Below, piece by piece: positions 25,401-34,167 of a stretch of DNA of 54,285 bases. Each line of letters opens with the position of its first letter. Position 1 is the stretch's first letter. A program made the position numbers and the translations under genes. The stretch is from the NCBI RefSeq assembly GCF_900637865.1, contig NZ_LR134427.1:1-54285 (forward strand), given 5' to 3'. This DNA comes from Legionella adelaidensis. Lineage in GTDB: Bacteria; Pseudomonadota; Gammaproteobacteria; Legionellales; Legionellaceae. The notes beneath the pieces were generated by a model, which saw nothing but the letters and a program-made list of their open reading frames with translations, was not told the DNA's origin and searched no databases.

Positions 25401-27515
25401 ATCGAGGTCTAATTGCTCATTTAAGGCTATTAAGTGTGGGCGAAATATTTTATAGCTTCTTCTTAAAAATTCCTTATCCTCGGCACTCAGCTGATGGATA
25501 ACCGGATTTTCATGAGGGTATTTATCTTTGAGATATGTGTAAAATGCTTCTAATTCTTCTTTCGCCTGATTTAACTGGTCTAAATTAGATACAATTTCCA
25601 ACTGGGTATTTCGATACTCCGATGCCGACTTGTTTGGTTCAAACATACTTACGGGATAAGCATAAGCCGTTATATCTTTTTCCAACACAGTTTTTTGGCC
25701 AAGCGCGGCATATTGTTGTTCATCACGCATTCGGTCTCCCGTAGCAATAACCGCAGCTGCAAACTCATTTTGATTTTTTTGCTGTTGTAAACGAGTAAAT
25801 ACTCTCTCTTTACAAGCATTAACAGTGGTAAATTGATTGGAGCTCCATAACTGCTTATAGGCAGAATTGGTAACTCTTGCCAGAAGCCCGCCTTCGTTCC
25901 TATGCTGTAAGGCATTTACAATTATCTCATCAATTTCAGGAAAATCCTTGGCAAATGTTCCCTGAAATTTTTTATATTCATTTAAAAGAAACGCTTTGTC
26001 TTCGGGATATAAGTTGGCTAAACTCCATTTGCACCGTAACTGATATACGCTTCCATAGCTCTCCAATTTTGTAAAAAAGTTTTGTGCTGCTTCTATTTCC
26101 GTATTATCTTCTTGTTTAAGCGCTACTTGATGGTAACGCTGCATACGTGCTGCTTTAACTGCCGCAATAAAAGTAGCATCTTGCATTACATTTAAATTCT
26201 CTATGGGCTTTATTCTTGGGCCGGTTTCTACTTTTCCGCTGGTGCTTCCCAGTAAAAAGCGCGCCAATTTTACCATCCGGTAATCCATAACTTCCGCAGT
26301 AGTATCAAGAACCCCTGCAGTCTCCGCAATTTGGTTAACATTGGTTGCCAGTTGACGGTAATATGCATCCATTTGTTCAAGCATTGGGGCAGTTAATAGA
26401 CCAGGCTTTAAAAACAATTCCTCTTCTATTTTTTCTACCTCTGCAATCATTCTTGGCAGTAATGTATGGCGAAAATAATTTAATTTATCAACAGCATCAT
26501 GGTACGCTTGTTTGGTTAAGGGAGCCCCTGTATTTAATAAATCAGCGCTTTGATCCACTAAAAGCTTTAATACAGAAAAATAACTACCCAATTGGGAAAA
26601 CGAGGTTTGACTAGTTACACCATCTAAAAACCGTTTCGCTTTATTGGCCCTTTCCAACATTAAAGCCTGATATTCTTGCGCGCTCGTTGTAGATTTTACC
26701 GGGATATCAGAGGCTCCAAGAGCAATCATTTCTTGCAGTTTTTCAAAATAGTGAGGTAAGTGGGTGACCAAATGGCTTATATTTTCCAAACCATTTTGTA
26801 CAGGGTTTTCCTCTTTTCTATAAACAGGTAACTTCCCTACTAATCCTCCCAAGCCTTTCCCCCAGGCTTCGAATCCAGTAACCTCGATATCAGCAGCTGC
26901 TTCCTGGGCTACATCAGCACTCTCAGGTTTTTTAGTGGAACTATTAAATTTATCGACTACATCACTATAGACAGAAAGAAGGGTATTAATTGCAGGGCCA
27001 AATAAACTATAAACGTCTTCATCAGCCTGATTTAATAGTAAAATGGTATTGGATAGCTCATGAATTGCGCCACTCCAAAGCGTTTGAGTGAGATCTGCGG
27101 CCATGGCAATACCATAACGATCATGGCGAATGTCCAGCTTTTCGACTTTTTCCATTGCACTTACTGTGTAATGGATAGCGTTTAATATTTTCTTTATCCC
27201 AGCAACTTGCGATGGATCTTCGTCTTTAATCTCTAAAGGAAATGCCGGGTTAGTAAAATACTTGGATAATTCGGGATTTATATAGTCGGAGTTTTGTAAA
27301 AGCGAGAGCAAATCTTTTTGGATTTTGGAAAAAGTTTTTACTACTTGAACGTCTTCCTTCAGGTAAAGGAAGAATTCTTCAATTGGTCTTCTAGCAAAAG
27401 TCACACCCGCTAACGCTGCAGTATAAGTGCCTACTTTTCCAGCGGTTGCCGCTGTATATGCTCCAGCAGCCAAGGTTGCATCTTTTACAGTACCTAATAA
27501 ACCTTTTTTAACCAT
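22410..27515 (-). CDS. Giant coiled-coil protein, candidate Dot/Icm effector
   Basis: A 1701-residue protein I cannot assign to an enzyme family. The N-terminal 40 residues are small-residue rich with a near repeat (GAYTAATAG, GTYTAALAG), which could be a membrane-interacting segment. The rest is almost wholly helical and charged with long coiled-coil stretches, acidic blocks near residues 970-1000 and 1205-1275, and a recurring motif like YKKxQPHL near residues 508, 681, 1241 and 1330. There is no signal peptide, so Sec export is unlikely. The C-terminus is short and polar (GPPNLSSGG). Size and architecture resemble large Legionella effectors of the SidH/SdhA type, but that similarity is by character, not alignment. 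AAGAGA precedes the ATG; a hairpin follows. It stands alone between recJ and the cytochrome gene. Confidence 0.8.
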   Translation of the reverse strand: MVKKGLLGTVKDATLAAGAYTAATAGKVGTYTAALAGVTFARRPIEEFFLYLKEDVQVVKTFSKIQKDLLSLLQNSDYINPELSKYFTNPAFPLEIKDEDPSQVAGIKKILNAIHYTVSAMEKVEKLDIRHDRYGIAMAADLTQTLWSGAIHELSNTILLLNQADEDVYSLFGPAINTLLSVYSDVVDKFNSSTKKPESADVAQEAAADIEVTGFEAWGKGLGGLVGKLPVYRKEENPVQNGLENISHLVTHLPHYFEKLQEMIALGASDIPVKSTTSAQEYQALMLERANKAKRFLDGVTSQTSFSQLGSYFSVLKLLVDQSADLLNTGAPLTKQAYHDAVDKLNYFRHTLLPRMIAEVEKIEEELFLKPGLLTAPMLEQMDAYYRQLATNVNQIAETAGVLDTTAEVMDYRMVKLARFLLGSTSGKVETGPRIKPIENLNVMQDATFIAAVKAARMQRYHQVALKQEDNTEIEAAQNFFTKLESYGSVYQLRCKWSLANLYPEDKAFLLNEYKKFQGTFAKDFPEIDEIIVNALQHRNEGGLLARVTNSAYKQLWSSNQFTTVNACKERVFTRLQQQKNQNEFAAAVIATGDRMRDEQQYAALGQKTVLEKDITAYAYPVSMFEPNKSASEYRNTQLEIVSNLDQLNQAKEELEAFYTYLKDKYPHENPVIHQLSAEDKEFLRRSYKIFRPHLIALNEQLDLDLTNALSDDPQTSTMRVSDILFAKRALEDKISAHQGKAVQDLTFFKDRANEAQVQEITAREIQPLGGKANKNHLFGRLAELKISKKVDTYLHTTLKNYLKENIDPEVFKKLSFDETDLPANYTFDSKEVQHYKKIINAFFHLKRGLERAEKIAEGETSLSRMFLLKEVALTWLNDLTRVKYYLLNMANDPVLQAVLGEANTVLAPLNSMPVISGFLQSREKQPQVPDTDFDMVAAWRHHQDISIKVLGDINEPRGALDDFFTLGEHEDSEYSDVETAVEEEAPTVSTSSVPVQLEASETPKLTSQQYIQKLAEQLYGIPNKLRQLNTGTPLASEEALQAKIDQLVKNLSGGSFGTLQLLSPAFLERLLNAGIEINEQLATAGKEGRLLVLNNVSANIGADLLKAADNIEYMLGLKLSTYSEEFGPAEMESGKKKNLTLSDSLEKSFNEFFKTLVLNLPFEKDQKSLELIVSSDLTQARLENEKQRLIKEQANNESEQLSAFFFGERYENFDEIDELYEDLERLYESESLLDVKDEINEIYKKLQPYLLKKEELEQPELSAEEEFPGDLIEKTEDEASLEQAVGTIFDVRGVTGYRLGIFDRLKHFEHAVIDEGFGDVSEIDNPMRDQFLQYYKKVQPHLVKVDSQFDTHFFLRGLKTAKDFENGLRAVLNAEPKIRELIQAKQNEKSERVSRCLARIDILSEKLNDEEKTRNQQVEGFKSKVFDNYVEANVFSKLDVLGEFSKVFFNRIKEKVKAQKENILAELNLEQDIEKVVAERIDAVVSEAVRADAPIQSAYTGLTTTLTAIRNELKKEEANTAIDAFQQEKIDLLKEQEKVLMSVAGGAPDIAAQALHETNNKVIMALRQIKYLDSLRKLNSILFEMREHIESSSDSKLPENIAKLREIERLQQILYKENSSPAARFKEISTEGLKPQSKEILLQNSDSWFVSALKEFWSFLTGWQSYDQQKVSQMSKELTQLKTDADLGNQEGPPNLSSGG

Positions 27516-27566
27516 GATAATCTCTTCACTTTTTGGCAGTTTGCATCCCTATACAACATTTTGGTT

Positions 27567-27572
27567 ATTATA
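27567..27572 (-). promoter_or_regulatory. Putative -10 element of the giant gene
   Basis: A perfect TATAAT on the minus strand, preceded by TAGCAA, lies 52 bases before the start codon. No good -35 is seen at the usual distance, which would suit an activated promoter. Prediction only. Confidence 0.4.
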
Positions 27573-27648
27573 TTGCTAATTTTACATGAAAGTGTTGTAC
27601 AGTTCTACTTTAGTATTTTAATAGTAGCAATATTTCCTTAACAAATAC

Positions 27649-29388
27649 TTAAGCAGAAACTACGACCATAGAAGTAATTATCAATTGCAGTTTTACTCTT
27701 CCTTGGTATTCATTTATGTCTAACTTATAGGCAGCATGCACGTATTTGGCCCTGTGGTTGGGCCACGCTGCTTTATCTACGTTAAATGCAATAGCATCCA
27801 AGGCTTCTCCGCCTTCTTTATGAACTAAAGTTAACTTGAGATGTTGTTGCCCAACAATGCGTTGATCCAGAATTTCAAAAATATTATCAAATAAAGGTTC
27901 AGGGAATTGTGCCCCCCAAGGTCCGGCCTCTTGAATCAATTGTGCCAGTTGTAAATTAAAATCTGCCGCTTCTAACGGGCCATCACTCAATAACTCTCCT
28001 TCACATTGAGAAAGATTCAAATGTTTACTCACTTCATCGACAAAGGCTTGTTGAAATAAAGAAAAAGCACAAGACTTTATGCTTAAGCCTGCAGCCATAG
28101 CGTGTCCGCCGAATTTTGTAATTAACCCAGGTTGATCTTTATCAATAGCTGCTAAAATATCACGGATATTTAATCCAGATACCGAACGGGCAGAACCTTT
28201 CATTTCTTCTTCATTTACTTGTGCAAATGCTATAACCGGCCGATGAAAACGATCTTTTAAACGACCCGCCAAGATGCCAATAACTCCTTGGTGCCAGGAA
28301 GCGTCCACTAAACATAATGCTATCGGTAAATCGGTCGGCTTGGCATTCACAGAGAAACTTAATTTATCTAATGCAATCAAAGCTTGATCTTTCATTTCCG
28401 CTTCAATTTTACGACGCTCGATATTTAATTCGTCAAGACGAGAAGCAAGCTCTTTTGCTTTGCCAAGGTTTTCAGCCAAAAGGCATTCAATCCCTAAAGA
28501 CATATCATCAAGCCTACCAGCTGCGTTTAAACGAGGAGCGATAGAAAACCCCAGGTCCGTTTCGCGTAATTGAGCCAGATTTTTACAAGCAATTTCTGCT
28601 AGTGCTTTTATACCAGGGCGACAGAGGCCTTGACGGATACGATTTACACCTTGCTTTACCAATATCCTGTTGTTTTGGTCTAAAGAAACGACATCAGCCA
28701 CAGTCCCTAAAGCCACCAGGTCTAGAAATTGTGACATGTTCGGCTCTTCAATTTGACTTTCAATAAACCAGTTGGTGGAGCTTAATTGGCGTCGGAGCGC
28801 AAGCATGACGTAAAAAATAACACCCACTCCTGCGATTGACTTGCTGACAAAATCATCTCCCGGTTGATTTGGATTTACAATCGCGCATGCTTTTGGCAAT
28901 ACTTCGCCGGGTAAATGATGATCGGTAACTAAAACATCGATTCCTTCTTCATTAGCAACATCTATTCCTTCTACACTGGCAATTCCATTATCCACGGTAA
29001 TAATTAGATGGGGATGCCATTTTTTAGCCACCTCAATGATAGCGGGAGTCAACCCATAGCCAAATTCAAAGCGATTGGGAACCAAAAACTCAACATGCTT
29101 GGCACCCAAAGTGCGTAAGGCAGATACAGCTAATGCAGTTGAGGTTGCTCCGTCGGCATCAAAATCACCAACGATAAGCACACGCTGTTGTTGTCTTATA
29201 GCTATTTCCAGGCGTCGGGCCGCTTTGTCTATATCTTTTAAGGTGTGAAATGAAAGCAACGATTTAAAACTTTTGTCTAATTCTTTTTCTTCGATAATCC
29301 CTCTACTTAGGAAAATTCTTCGCAGTACGGGATGTAAAGAGGTAAACAGCGGCATATTTTCTTGTCGAGGTCGCTGTTTAATTAGCAT
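27649..29388 (-). CDS. recJ: Single-stranded-DNA-specific exonuclease RecJ
   Basis: A 579-residue 5'-3' exonuclease of the DHH family, of normal length. Metal-binding motifs are VGDFDADGATS (Asp75, Asp77, Asp79), TVDNGI (Asp133) and VTDHHLPG (Asp156, His157, His158). The DHHA1 region shows SGLNIRDIL, KFGGHAMAAGLS and a C-terminal OB-like fold. It works in recombination, mismatch and base-excision repair, here in the same window as recQ. Its ATG directly abuts the stop of the upstream gene (TAAATG). Confidence 0.97.
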   Translation of the reverse strand: MLIKQRPRQENMPLFTSLHPVLRRIFLSRGIIEEKELDKSFKSLLSFHTLKDIDKAARRLEIAIRQQQRVLIVGDFDADGATSTALAVSALRTLGAKHVEFLVPNRFEFGYGLTPAIIEVAKKWHPHLIITVDNGIASVEGIDVANEEGIDVLVTDHHLPGEVLPKACAIVNPNQPGDDFVSKSIAGVGVIFYVMLALRRQLSSTNWFIESQIEEPNMSQFLDLVALGTVADVVSLDQNNRILVKQGVNRIRQGLCRPGIKALAEIACKNLAQLRETDLGFSIAPRLNAAGRLDDMSLGIECLLAENLGKAKELASRLDELNIERRKIEAEMKDQALIALDKLSFSVNAKPTDLPIALCLVDASWHQGVIGILAGRLKDRFHRPVIAFAQVNEEEMKGSARSVSGLNIRDILAAIDKDQPGLITKFGGHAMAAGLSIKSCAFSLFQQAFVDEVSKHLNLSQCEGELLSDGPLEAADFNLQLAQLIQEAGPWGAQFPEPLFDNIFEILDQRIVGQQHLKLTLVHKEGGEALDAIAFNVDKAAWPNHRAKYVHAAYKLDINEYQGRVKLQLIITSMVVVSA

Positions 29389-30177
29389 TTATTTTCTCCA
29401 TAAGCGCGTCCACCAGCTTGTTGTTTTTGTATAAGCAGTATTATTCCAATACCATTTTGCTGGCTTCCTTTTTAATTGTTTTTCTAAAAGAAATAAAGTA
29501 TTAGTTGATAAATGATCCAAAATAAAAACGGCGTTTTTTGCGTACTTTTTTGGTTCTAAAGAAATCTCCTGTACTTCTGACGATAAAATGCTACCCAAAG
29601 TGTGTAAGGCGGGTGTACAGAAAAGCGGTTCTTTTGCAACTGAAATAGTTCCATTTCCCCAAAACCATAATCCGTTTATTTTTAAAGAAGGCTTTTCCAT
29701 TTGGTTAAAAAGCATTTGGCTTTCAGTAATCAAACTTTGCCAAAATAAGCTTTTATCTAGCATTTGAAGTAAAGGCAACATGGATTGGTGGTAGGTAGAA
29801 GAAAGCGCCGCTGCATTAATCTCCGGTTTATTATCATACCTAACCAACCAATGATGTCGGTCGTGGAAAAATACCTCCATTCCCCCATCCAGAAAATTTT
29901 TAAATGTATGAAATAAATTTTGCGATTCTTCGTGACTTATACCAAGCGCGCTACCACTAGCTACAATCATTGCATCATTATGACTTGCCTGCCAAAGAAT
30001 AGGCGAGGCAATAAGCCATTTTCCTTCCAAGCCATGCATTTTACTTAAAAGATCACCAATAGGCGGTTTTTGGGGATCATAGCCCAGGGCAAGTAGAATA
30101 TGGTGGTAGAAATTATAAAAGCAAGGAATATTTACGCCATCAGGATTTTTTTGATCAGCATCGATTATGATATTCAT
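29389..30177 (-). CDS. RecJ-linked phosphoglycerate-mutase-like protein
   Basis: A 262-residue soluble protein that abuts recJ with no intergenic bases. The segments GLEGKWLIASPILWQASHNDAMI and KINGLWFWGNG are the pattern of a gammaproteobacterial family commonly found next to recJ and often labelled cofactor-independent phosphoglycerate mutase-like. I do not see a full set of metal-binding Asp/His/Ser residues expected of an active mutase, so that enzymatic name is doubtful. Tryptophan content is high (WKWYWNN-like end). The conserved neighbourhood suggests a role tied to RecJ or its transcript; function is unknown. Confidence 0.65.
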   Translation of the reverse strand: MNIIIDADQKNPDGVNIPCFYNFYHHILLALGYDPQKPPIGDLLSKMHGLEGKWLIASPILWQASHNDAMIVASGSALGISHEESQNLFHTFKNFLDGGMEVFFHDRHHWLVRYDNKPEINAAALSSTYHQSMLPLLQMLDKSLFWQSLITESQMLFNQMEKPSLKINGLWFWGNGTISVAKEPLFCTPALHTLGSILSSEVQEISLEPKKYAKNAVFILDHLSTNTLFLLEKQLKRKPAKWYWNNTAYTKTTSWWTRLWRK

Positions 30178-30240
30178 TGCATGCTCTGTGTTATACTTTA
30201 GCCAGTATACCCAAGATATTTAAAAACTTCCGCAAAAACT

Positions 30241-30606
30241 ATGCATATTACCAGAGAACAAACCGATAAGAACGCTATTCAATCTTATTCCCATCAATCA
30301 GTGAAGGTTGATTCAATTGTCTATGCAAAAAATGTGATCATCAGTCGTAATGAGGTGGTTACCCCTTGGAATGTTATCACTTTAAAAGACCTCAACGAAG
30401 CTTTAATGGCTCCGCTTCTAGGATACCAGCCAGAAGTAATTATTATTGGTCATAATGAAGTCGGCACTTTGCCCCCTCTCCTATTGTTACAATACTTGAG
30501 TCAACTGCGAGTAGGTCTTGAATGTATGTCCATAGGAGCGGCTAGCCGAACATTCAATGTTTTATTGAGTGAGAATCGACCGGTTGTTTTGGGAGTTATA
30601 TTTTAG
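30241..30606 (+). CDS. Mth938-like domain protein (DUF498 family)
   Basis: A 121-residue single-domain protein. The pattern NVIISRNEVVTPW, followed by EVIIIGHNEVG and a C-terminal GAASRTFNVLLSENRPVVLGVIF, is typical of the Mth938/NDUFAF3-like fold. The eukaryotic relative helps assemble respiratory complex I and has been associated with membrane protein insertion in some bacteria; the function here is not known. It diverges from the recJ-linked gene, separated by 63 bases, and converges with relA. Confidence 0.8.
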   Translation: MHITREQTDKNAIQSYSHQSVKVDSIVYAKNVIISRNEVVTPWNVITLKDLNEALMAPLLGYQPEVIIIGHNEVGTLPPLLLLQYLSQLRVGLECMSIGAASRTFNVLLSENRPVVLGVIF

Positions 30607-30608
30607 CC

Positions 30609-30626
30609 TATAGGCACCAACCTACA
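30609..30626. repeat. Half copy of repeat family R1 at the relA 3' end
   Basis: The minus strand reads GTAGGTTGGTGCCTATAG; the relA stop TAG is bases 2-4 of it. The same arrangement occurs at the recQ stop (5338-5340). The matching right half is TAGGCACC, giving a weak hairpin with GGTGCCTA. Confidence 0.65.
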
Positions 30627-32823
30627 CTTGCCGTCTTGCCTCTAATATATTTGGAATTTGATTTAACTTAGTCAACAATCGCGACAAACTACTCAAACCG
30701 TCGATTTCTATGGTTAGGGTAATAAACATAGTGTTATCCTGCTTGTTAGTCTGGGTTTGCAAGGCAAATACATGCGCTTTTTCGTTAGCCAACAAAGAGG
30801 TAACGTCTCTTAATAAACCTGTTCTATCATATGCTTTTAATAAAATATCAACTACATAATGTTCACGGGTTGCACTACCCCAACTAACTTCTAACAAGCG
30901 TTGCTTTTGTTTCTCGCTGGCATGCAAAATATTAGGACAATCCTGGCGATGAATGGACACCCCTCTCCCTAAAGTGATATAGCCTACTACTTGATCTCCA
31001 GGAACCGGTTGACAACATCTAGCCATATTAGTTAATAAATTTCCTACTCCTTCAATGCGCAGATCACTGCCAGAAACTTCAGGTTTGGCAAGTGTCTTTA
31101 AAGGAGGGTGAAAAGGTTCAGGACTTTCGGCGGGCGCTAATTTACCAATTATTTGTCCTAATTTTATATCACCACGCCCAAGAGCTGCATACATATCATC
31201 TAATTTTTTAAAAGTAAATGTAGTCGCAACATCTGGTAAACGTTCAGCTTTGATGCCCAAGGCTTTTAATTCCTTTTCCAGTATCTCTTGGCCATCGGCA
31301 CGATTACGGTCGTAATCTTGCATTTTGAACCAATGCAAAACTTTTGCTTTCGCTCTTGATGTCTTTAAATAGTTAAGATGGGGATTTATCCAATCTCTGG
31401 AAGGTTTAGGGTCTTTTCCTGTTAATACTTCTACTTTGTCCCCCGTTTTTAAAATATAGCTTAAAGGAACAATATGACCATTTACTTTTGCTCCACGGCA
31501 ACGGTGGCCTAATTCACTATGAACATGGTATGCAAAATCCAATGGGGTGACCCCGTGGGGCAAGTCCAAAACATCCCCGTCCGGGGTAAAAACATATACG
31601 CGATCTTCCAGAAACTCACTTTCAGCTGCTTCAGAAATACCTTGATTGGTTGCCATTTCCTTATGCCACGATAACACATCCCGCAACCACTCAATTTTGC
31701 GCTCATGACTCTCTTTGGTTTTAACGCTTCCTTCTTTATACTTCCAATGTGCCGCGACTCCCATTTCTGCTAGTTCATGCATATGGAAAGTACGAATTTG
31801 CACCTCAAAGACTCTGCCTTCTGGACTTTCTACTGCGGTATGCAAGGATTGATAACCATTTGCTTTTGGTTTAACGATATAATCATCAAACTCTGCAATG
31901 ACTTGGCGCCAGCGCGAATGAACCAATCCCAATACTTCATAACAATGTGGTTCTGCATCCACTAAAATGCGCACCGCGGTAGCATCATAAATTTCTTCTA
32001 AAGAGACATTTTTTCGTTGCATTTTCCTATATATGCTATGAATATGTTTAGACCGGCCATAAACCGCGAAATGTTGGATACCTATTGAAGCAATAAGTGT
32101 ATTCAATTCCCCAACAATGCCGTTAACGAATTGGTCCCTTTCCAATCTTTTCGCTTTTAAGCCTTTAGCAATCGCTTTGTAATCGGCAGGATGTAAGTAG
32201 CGAAAAGCTAAATCTTCCATTTCCCACTTGATAGCCCCTATCCCCAGACGATTGGCTAAAGGGGCATAGATTTCCATAGCTTCCGTAGCGATTTGTTGGC
32301 GAATAGATTCAGGCATGGGAGCTAAAGAGCGCAATATACACAAACGTTCAGCTAATTTAATTAAAACAACGCGTACATCATCAACCATAGCTAACAACAT
32401 CTTACGGATGTTATCCAATTGATGTTTATTCTGGGGAAACTTATTCAATGCCTGGAAACTAGATATGGCATTCATTTTTTCCACACCTTTTACCAAACGA
32501 GCAATATTAACCCCTAAATGCTCTTCCACTGTATCCAGGGAAAGCTCAGCATAATGTACACATTCATAAACAATAGCTGCAGCTACTGTTTCTTGATCCA
32601 CTTCGAGATCAGATAATACATCTGCCATTGCCAAGCCCTGTTGCAGACAGGACTCGCCTGTCTCCGTAGCATGGTCTAAGCCACTCAACTGGCTTAAATT
32701 ACACGCATTACGAATGAGTGCTAAATCTTGAAAATATCCTTTACTGGCAATTTGATGTAACCATTGCTCTACATCAACACTGCCATCGGTTAAAAAAGGA
32801 GAATTTTCTTTAACTTTAACCAT
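30622..32823 (-). CDS. relA: (p)ppGpp synthetase RelA
   Basis: A 733-residue GTP/GDP pyrophosphokinase of the ribosome-linked stringent response. The N-terminal hydrolase-like region has lost the HD motif (HAELSLDTVEEH and IVYECVHY where SpoT has HDVVED-like residues), indicating synthetase only. The synthetase contains AEFDDYIVKPKANGYQSLHT near residue 312; the EFDD variant is RelA-type. TGS (VYVFTPDGDVLDLPHGVTPLDFAYHVHSELGHRC), the zinc finger region (CCQPVPGDQVVGY) and the C-terminal ACT domain follow. Five bases separate it from rlmD upstream. Its stop codon lies in a repeat. Confidence 0.97.
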   Translation of the reverse strand: MVKVKENSPFLTDGSVDVEQWLHQIASKGYFQDLALIRNACNLSQLSGLDHATETGESCLQQGLAMADVLSDLEVDQETVAAAIVYECVHYAELSLDTVEEHLGVNIARLVKGVEKMNAISSFQALNKFPQNKHQLDNIRKMLLAMVDDVRVVLIKLAERLCILRSLAPMPESIRQQIATEAMEIYAPLANRLGIGAIKWEMEDLAFRYLHPADYKAIAKGLKAKRLERDQFVNGIVGELNTLIASIGIQHFAVYGRSKHIHSIYRKMQRKNVSLEEIYDATAVRILVDAEPHCYEVLGLVHSRWRQVIAEFDDYIVKPKANGYQSLHTAVESPEGRVFEVQIRTFHMHELAEMGVAAHWKYKEGSVKTKESHERKIEWLRDVLSWHKEMATNQGISEAAESEFLEDRVYVFTPDGDVLDLPHGVTPLDFAYHVHSELGHRCRGAKVNGHIVPLSYILKTGDKVEVLTGKDPKPSRDWINPHLNYLKTSRAKAKVLHWFKMQDYDRNRADGQEILEKELKALGIKAERLPDVATTFTFKKLDDMYAALGRGDIKLGQIIGKLAPAESPEPFHPPLKTLAKPEVSGSDLRIEGVGNLLTNMARCCQPVPGDQVVGYITLGRGVSIHRQDCPNILHASEKQKQRLLEVSWGSATREHYVVDILLKAYDRTGLLRDVTSLLANEKAHVFALQTQTNKQDNTMFITLTIEIDGLSSLSRLLTKLNQIPNILEARRQV

Positions 32824-32828
32824 ACTAA

Positions 32829-34154
32829 TTATCTCTTTTCAAAGACTGCAATTGATTCTACATGCGCAGTATGAGGAAACATGTCCATAACCCCGGCTGA
32901 AAGCAAACGATAACCTTGCTGATTAATTAAAATATCACTATCTCTTGCTAATGTAGACGGGTTACAAGAAACATACACGATTCGGTGTGGTTTAATATTT
33001 TGAATGTTAGTTACTATATTTAACGCACCTGTTCGTGGGGGATCTAGCAATAACTTAGTGAAATTATATTTTTTTAGCTGTTTAAATATAGTGCTCTCTT
33101 CCAGGTTCGCAGCAAAGAATTCAACGTTGGTTATATCATTTAATTTTGCATTGTGATAAGCACGGTTAACCATACCTTCACTCCCTTCGACGCCTACCAC
33201 CTGGTGACATTGTTTAGCCATAGGAAGGGTAAAGTTTCCAAGTCCGCAAAAGAGGTCTAAAACAGTATCATCCTCATTTAATTCTAACAACTGCAGCGCT
33301 TGCGCTACCATCAATTGATTTAACTCTTCATTAACCTGAGTAAAATCAGTAGGATGAAACTCAAACTGTACTTTTTGTGCCGGTAATTTATATTGTAAAA
33401 AACTGCTGCCTTCTTTGGGATGAAATAAATACACACTGTCAGGCCCGGCAGGTTGTAAAAATATGCGAAAATTTCTTTTTATCGCATATTCTCTTAATTT
33501 ATCTTCGTCTGTAGGTAAAAGTGCATTTAAATTTCTAAAAATTAAAGCGGTCTCCTGACCAATTGCCACTTCCACTTGCGCGATGTTTCTAGGGTTATCA
33601 AATGAATTGATCAAGCATCGCAGGTCTTTTATTTCTTTCCCTACACTTCGATTTAGAACAGGGCATTCTTCTATATCTGCAATGTAACGAGGATTATCAC
33701 GTTCACGAAAACCAACCAATGTACTTTGCTTTTTTTCGACATAACGCACACTTAAACGCGCTTTATTTCGATAGTTCCAAGCAGATGCTTTTAAAGGGGG
33801 TAAAATTTTTTCAGGTTGGCAGTGCCCAATTCGACTTAACAAATCCAACAATAATTGTTGTTTCTCTTCAATTTGTTTTTCTTCATCCAAGTGTTGCAAT
33901 GAGCAGCCGCCGCAAACAGTATAATTGGGGCACAGAGCCTTTACTCTGTGAGGTGACGGTTTAATAACTTCAAATAATTTCCCTTCATCGAAATCACTTT
34001 TTTTTCGGGTATAAATGAAAGTAACTTCCTCCCCTGGAAGACTTCCTTCAATAAATGTTGTTTTACCATTAATACGGGCAATTCCCCGCCCATCATGGCT
34101 GAATTTTTCAATAGTTGCGCCTACCGGCACTGGGTTTGATTTAAGTTTTTTCAT
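32829..34154 (-). CDS. rlmD: 23S rRNA (uracil-1939-C5)-methyltransferase RlmD
   Basis: A 441-residue enzyme that methylates U1939 of 23S rRNA using S-adenosylmethionine. The N-terminal TRAM domain ([21 protein letters not shown]) precedes an iron-sulfur site at Cys75, Cys81, Cys84 and Cys164 ([16 protein letters not shown]). The methyltransferase has [15 protein letters not shown] and the catalytic Cys in [12 protein letters not shown]. Length and cysteines match E. coli RlmD (RumA). Located 5 bases upstream of relA and 13 bases downstream of rluB in the run. Confidence 0.95.
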   Translation of the reverse strand: MKKLKSNPVPVGATIEKFSHDGRGIARINGKTTFIEGSLPGEEVTFIYTRKKSDFDEGKLFEVIKPSPHRVKALCPNYTVCGGCSLQHLDEEKQIEEKQQLLLDLLSRIGHCQPEKILPPLKASAWNYRNKARLSVRYVEKKQSTLVGFRERDNPRYIADIEECPVLNRSVGKEIKDLRCLINSFDNPRNIAQVEVAIGQETALIFRNLNALLPTDEDKLREYAIKRNFRIFLQPAGPDSVYLFHPKEGSSFLQYKLPAQKVQFEFHPTDFTQVNEELNQLMVAQALQLLELNEDDTVLDLFCGLGNFTLPMAKQCHQVVGVEGSEGMVNRAYHNAKLNDITNVEFFAANLEESTIFKQLKKYNFTKLLLDPPRTGALNIVTNIQNIKPHRIVYVSCNPSTLARDSDILINQQGYRLLSAGVMDMFPHTAHVESIAVFEKR

Positions 34155-34167
34155 TACATTTTAAACG

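Noticed and set aside
27638-27655. A TTAA-N7-TTAA pattern upstream of the giant gene resembling a PmrA box
   Set aside because: Only the TTAA cores and the 11-base period fit; flanking bases do not match, and it lies about 66 bases upstream of the best -10, within the recJ end region.
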